Positions 5,545 to 7,920 of a stretch of DNA of 7,920 nt are shown here, one piece after another. The notes under the pieces were generated by a model that saw only the letters and a list, made by a program, of their open reading frames with translations, searched no databases and was not told the origin of the DNA. Source of the DNA: Solirubrobacterales bacterium (GTDB taxonomy: Bacteria; Actinomycetota; Thermoleophilia; Solirubrobacterales; Solirubrobacteraceae); the NCBI GenBank assembly GCA_013695395.1, contig JACDAP010000186.1, positions 1 through 7,920 of the forward strand. Reading direction: 5' to 3'. How positions within the stretch are numbered: position 1 is the first letter of the stretch; each line of letters opens with the position of its first letter. Made by a program: the position numbers and the translations under genes.

Positions 5545-7092
5545 ATGCTCGCTCTCAGGAGCCTTGCCCGCGCCGTGGTCGTAGCCGCCGCGGCGCTGGC
5601 CACCACCGCCTCCCCCGCAGCCGCCATCGTCGGCGGCACCGACGTGCCCGGGGGCAAGTACCCCTCGACCGCGAAGGTCACGATCATCTCGGCGTTCGGC
5701 TGCACCGGAACGCTGATCGCCCCGCAGTGGGTGCTGACCGCCGGGCACTGCGGCTCGCTCACCGGCGCGACCGGATACGGCGTCCCGATCGCCTTCCCGC
5801 CCCAAGCCTTCGCTGTGACCGTCGGCGGCGTCAAGGCCAACGGGAGCGACGGCGAGAAGGTCGCCGTCGACCGGGCCACCATCCCGACCGGCTACCTCGC
5901 GGTCGACGGCTACGACGTCACCCTCCTGCACCTGGCGAGCGCCGCCAAGACCACCCCGACCCCGGTCGCGGGTCGCGGGTACGAGCCGCTGTGGAAGCCG
6001 AACGTGCTCACCGACGTGGTCGGCTTCGGCACCACCTCCTCGGGCGGCAGCGCGCCCCCGATCCTGCAGGAGGTCGCGATCCCGGTCGTCACCGACGCAG
6101 CCTGCGCTGACCGGTACTCCGGCTTCGAGCCGATGACGCAGATCTGCGGCGGCTACGCCGAGGGCGGCAAGGACTCCTGCCAGGGCGACTCGGGCGGCCC
6201 GATGTACTCGAGCACCGCAGATGGCCGCAGGCTGCTGGTCGGCGCCACGAGCTACGGCAACGGCTGCGCCCGTCCGAACACCCCGGGCGTCTACGCGCGC
6301 GTCGCGGACGCACCGCTGCGCGACGACTTCCTCCGGGTCAACGCGCCCGAGGCGATCGCGGACGCGCCCGCGGGAGCCGTGACCACGCCGGCGCTCGTCT
6401 ACGACCCGGCGACGAAGACGACGAGCTCCGGCACCCCGGTCGCGCCCCCGGCGGACCGCAGTCCGACGGCGACGTCGCCTCCCAGCGAGAGCGGGACGGG
6501 AGCGGGTGGGGGCGGCGCCGGCGCAGGCGGAACGGGAGCCGGGACCGGGTCGACCGGATCGGGCTCCGGTTCGAGCACCACCGGCACCGACAGCACGACC
6601 GGCTCCTCGCAGTCGGCAGCATCCAAGGCCGACGGGTCCGGCAGCTCGAGCCCCGGGGCGGCGACGTTCCCCGCGGGCACACCCGTGCGGCTGCCCACCG
6701 CGACGCCGAGCTCCCCCAACGCGGCGGTGCGTACACCATCGGGGTTCAGAGCTGCGCTTGCCGTCGACCGCCGGACCCGGCGGAGCACCGCCCGGAACCG
6801 TGGTGTTCGCGCGCGCGTGCGCTGCTCCAGCGCCTGCACCGTGACGCTGCGCCTCCGCGTCGACGGCCCGACCGCACGGCGGCTGCGCCTCACCAGCCGG
6901 ACGGTCGGCCGCGTGAGCACGCGCACGGTCAAGAGCGGCCGGACCGTCCGGCGGGTCCGGTTCTCGAAGGCGCTGCTCCGTCGCGTGGGGAGCGATCGTC
7001 GCGCGGTGCTGTCCGTGGTCGTGACGGTCCTCGCCCGCGGCTCGCGCGAGGCTTCCGTTCTCAGCGCCCGGGCGCGGATGACCGGCGCCTGA
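5545..7092 (+). CDS. Secreted trypsin-like serine protease (S1) with linker and Arg-rich C-terminal domain
   Basis: Exported endopeptidase, predicted to cut after Lys/Arg; 515 residues. Signal peptide 1-27 (basic LRSLAR, Ala/Val core, ending SPAAA) is followed at once by IVGG (28-31), the mature N-terminus of trypsins. Catalytic triad: His68 in LTAGHC, Asp124 in YDVTLL, Ser216 in GDSGGP. Asp210 in KDSCQGDSGGP is the S1-pocket Asp (chymotrypsin 189), and SYGNGCA plus PGVYARV supply the Gly residues of the pocket; the usual Trp215 is Tyr. Six Cys in the catalytic domain match three classic disulfides (42-58, 168-182, 191-220). After about residue 265 come a Pro/Thr stretch, a Gly/Ser/Thr linker (about 312-372), and an Arg-rich beta-type domain (about 400-515) with CSSAC, a tail I associate with Solirubrobacterales secreted proteins. 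ATG 5545 is chosen because it begins the signal peptide; the open frame before it is antisense to fumC. Confidence 0.9.
   Translation: MLALRSLARAVVVAAAALATTASPAAAIVGGTDVPGGKYPSTAKVTIISAFGCTGTLIAPQWVLTAGHCGSLTGATGYGVPIAFPPQAFAVTVGGVKANGSDGEKVAVDRATIPTGYLAVDGYDVTLLHLASAAKTTPTPVAGRGYEPLWKPNVLTDVVGFGTTSSGGSAPPILQEVAIPVVTDAACADRYSGFEPMTQICGGYAEGGKDSCQGDSGGPMYSSTADGRRLLVGATSYGNGCARPNTPGVYARVADAPLRDDFLRVNAPEAIADAPAGAVTTPALVYDPATKTTSSGTPVAPPADRSPTATSPPSESGTGAGGGGAGAGGTGAGTGSTGSGSGSSTTGTDSTTGSSQSAASKADGSGSSSPGAATFPAGTPVRLPTATPSSPNAAVRTPSGFRAALAVDRRTRRSTARNRGVRARVRCSSACTVTLRLRVDGPTARRLRLTSRTVGRVSTRTVKSGRTVRRVRFSKALLRRVGSDRRAVLSVVVTVLARGSREASVLSARARMTGA
6478..6663 (+). repeat. Low-complexity Gly/Ser/Thr linker coding region in the first protease
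   Basis: Encodes roughly residues 312-373, almost entirely Gly, Ser, Thr and Ala (for example GTGAGGGGAGAGGTGAGTG), with no hydrophobic residues. It separates the catalytic domain from the C-terminal Arg-rich domain and is expected to be disordered. The composition makes this stretch prone to length change by slippage. Confidence 0.7.
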
Positions 7093-7107
7093 ACGGTGTT
7101 GGGGCCC

Positions 7108-7113
7108 TAGCAT
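7108..7113 (+). promoter_or_regulatory. Candidate -10 box of a leaderless promoter for the second protease
   Basis: TAGCAT (TANNNT) is followed by exactly 7 nt (CAGACGA) and then ATG 7121. The gap after the first protease is only 28 nt and has no hairpin or Shine-Dalgarno, so the second gene could be transcribed from this box, by read-through, or both. No convincing -35 hexamer is seen at 16-18 nt upstream. Confidence 0.45.
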
Positions 7114-7120
7114 CAGACGA

Positions 7121-7920
7121 ATGCTCCGGACTTCGGCAGGGATCCTGGCAGCGGTCGGCGTGGCGGCGGCGGCGGCCCCCAGCTCCGCCTCGGCGATCGT
7201 CGGGGGCAGCGAAGTGCCGGCGGGGAAGTACCCGGCGATCGCGAACGTCGTCATCTCCAGCGCGTTCGGCTGCACGGGCACGCTGATCGCGCCCAACTGG
7301 ATCCTCACGGCAGGCCATTGCAGCTCGCTGACTGGTGGGCTCGGGATCGCCACGCCGCTGGCGTACCCGCCGTCGTCGTTCACCGCGACGGTCGGCACCG
7401 TGAACGCCTCGGGGGCCGGAGGGGAGCGCGTCTCGGTCGACCGTGTCGTCGTCCCGCCGAGCTACCTGCTGACCGCCGGCTTCGACACCTCGCTCCTCCG
7501 CCTCACCAAGCCCGCGGCGACCCCGCCGACCCCGGTGGCCGGGCGCGGCTACGAGGGGCTCTACGCCGCCGACGTGCTCACCGACGTGACCGGGTTCGGC
7601 GTGACGAGCGAAGGCGGAGACGCCCCGGCCCGGCTGCAGGAGGTGCCGATCCCGGTCGTCGGCGACGCCCCGTGCGCCGCAGGCAACGGCTCCTTCGAGG
7701 CGCGGACGCAGCTCTGCGGCGGCTACGCGGAAGGCGCGAAGGACTCCTGCCAGGGCGACTCGGGCGGGCCCATGTTGACGGAGACCCGCGGCGGCCTGCG
7801 CTTCGTGGTGGGCACCGTGAGCTACGGCGACGGGTGCGCTCGGGCCGACAGCCCCGGCGTGTACGCCCGCGTGGCCGCCGACACGCTCCGCGAGTTCATC
7901 CGCTCCAACGCGCCCGCGGG
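7121..7920 (+). CDS. Secreted trypsin-like serine protease, paralogue of its neighbour (3' end missing)
   Basis: The frame is open from ATG 7121 to the window end: 266 complete codons and no stop. Signal peptide 1-25 (MLRTSAG, Ala-rich core, ending SSASA) leads straight into IVGG (26-29). Triad: His66 in LTAGHC, Asp122 in FDTSLL, Ser214 in GDSGGP. S1-pocket Asp208 predicts Lys/Arg specificity. Tyr again replaces Trp215 (SYGDGCA), and the same six Cys are present. It aligns with the preceding protease along the whole catalytic domain, with shared blocks such as FGCTGTLIAP, PTPVAGRGYE, VLTDV, CGGYAEG and PGVYARVA, so the pair is a tandem duplication. The catalytic domain is complete to about residue 262. 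Whether it also carries the linker and Arg-rich tail cannot be seen. Confidence 0.9.
   Translation, partial: MLRTSAGILAAVGVAAAAAPSSASAIVGGSEVPAGKYPAIANVVISSAFGCTGTLIAPNWILTAGHCSSLTGGLGIATPLAYPPSSFTATVGTVNASGAGGERVSVDRVVVPPSYLLTAGFDTSLLRLTKPAATPPTPVAGRGYEGLYAADVLTDVTGFGVTSEGGDAPARLQEVPIPVVGDAPCAAGNGSFEARTQLCGGYAEGAKDSCQGDSGGPMLTETRGGLRFVVGTVSYGDGCARADSPGVYARVAADTLREFIRSNAPA

Noticed and set aside
7093..7120. A terminator between the two proteases
   Set aside because: The 28-nt gap has only the short palindrome GGGCCC and no stem-loop of useful length.
5422..7398. A minus-strand open frame extending fumC upstream across both proteases
   Set aside because: It is antisense to two well-supported proteases, has low-complexity Ala/Gly/Arg content, and bears no resemblance to the fumarase N-terminus.

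Overview
The window is high-GC bacterial DNA, densely coding, with five or six ordinary genes and no sign of phage, IS elements, CRISPR, tRNA or rRNA. Two things point to an actinobacterium, most likely class Thermoleophilia (Solirubrobacter/Conexibacter/Patulibacter-like). One is a FumC that closely resembles mycobacterial FumC. The other is an Arg-rich C-terminal domain with a CxxxC motif on a secreted protease, a tail style I associate with Solirubrobacterales secreted proteins. This placement is an inference; no 16S or marker search was possible.

Layout. (1) 1-1038 (+): 3' three quarters of a succinate-semialdehyde-type aldehyde dehydrogenase (gabD-like), cut by the window edge. (2) 1039-1096: short spacer with a perfect 7-bp hairpin and a second copy of its left arm. 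(3) 1097-3109 (+): membrane-anchored family 2 glycoside hydrolase with both catalytic glutamates. (4) 3106-3939 (+): CmoB-like SAM methyltransferase, joined to the hydrolase by a 4-nt GTGA overlap. (5) 3940-4071: convergent intergenic region with a roughly 98-bp array of alternating inverted repeats. (6) 4072-5421 (-): class II fumarase, fumC. (7) 5422-5544: divergent regulatory region. (8) 5545-7092 (+): secreted trypsin-like serine protease with a Gly/Ser/Thr linker and an Arg-rich C-terminal domain. (9) 7121-7920 (+): a second, paralogous secreted trypsin-like protease, cut by the window edge.

How the genes relate. The hydrolase and methyltransferase look like one translationally coupled unit. 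GabD (succinate semialdehyde to succinate) and FumC (fumarate to malate) both feed the TCA cycle but are not in one operon. The two proteases are a tandem duplication. In both, the predicted signal-peptidase site lies directly before the mature IVGG N-terminus, so they appear to lack an activation propeptide.

I see no previously undescribed multi-gene system. The points most worth a second look are the palindromic array at 3962-4059, the propeptide-less paired trypsins, the hydrolase-methyltransferase coupling, and candidate leaderless promoters (TANNNT, 7 nt, ATG) before fumC and the second protease.
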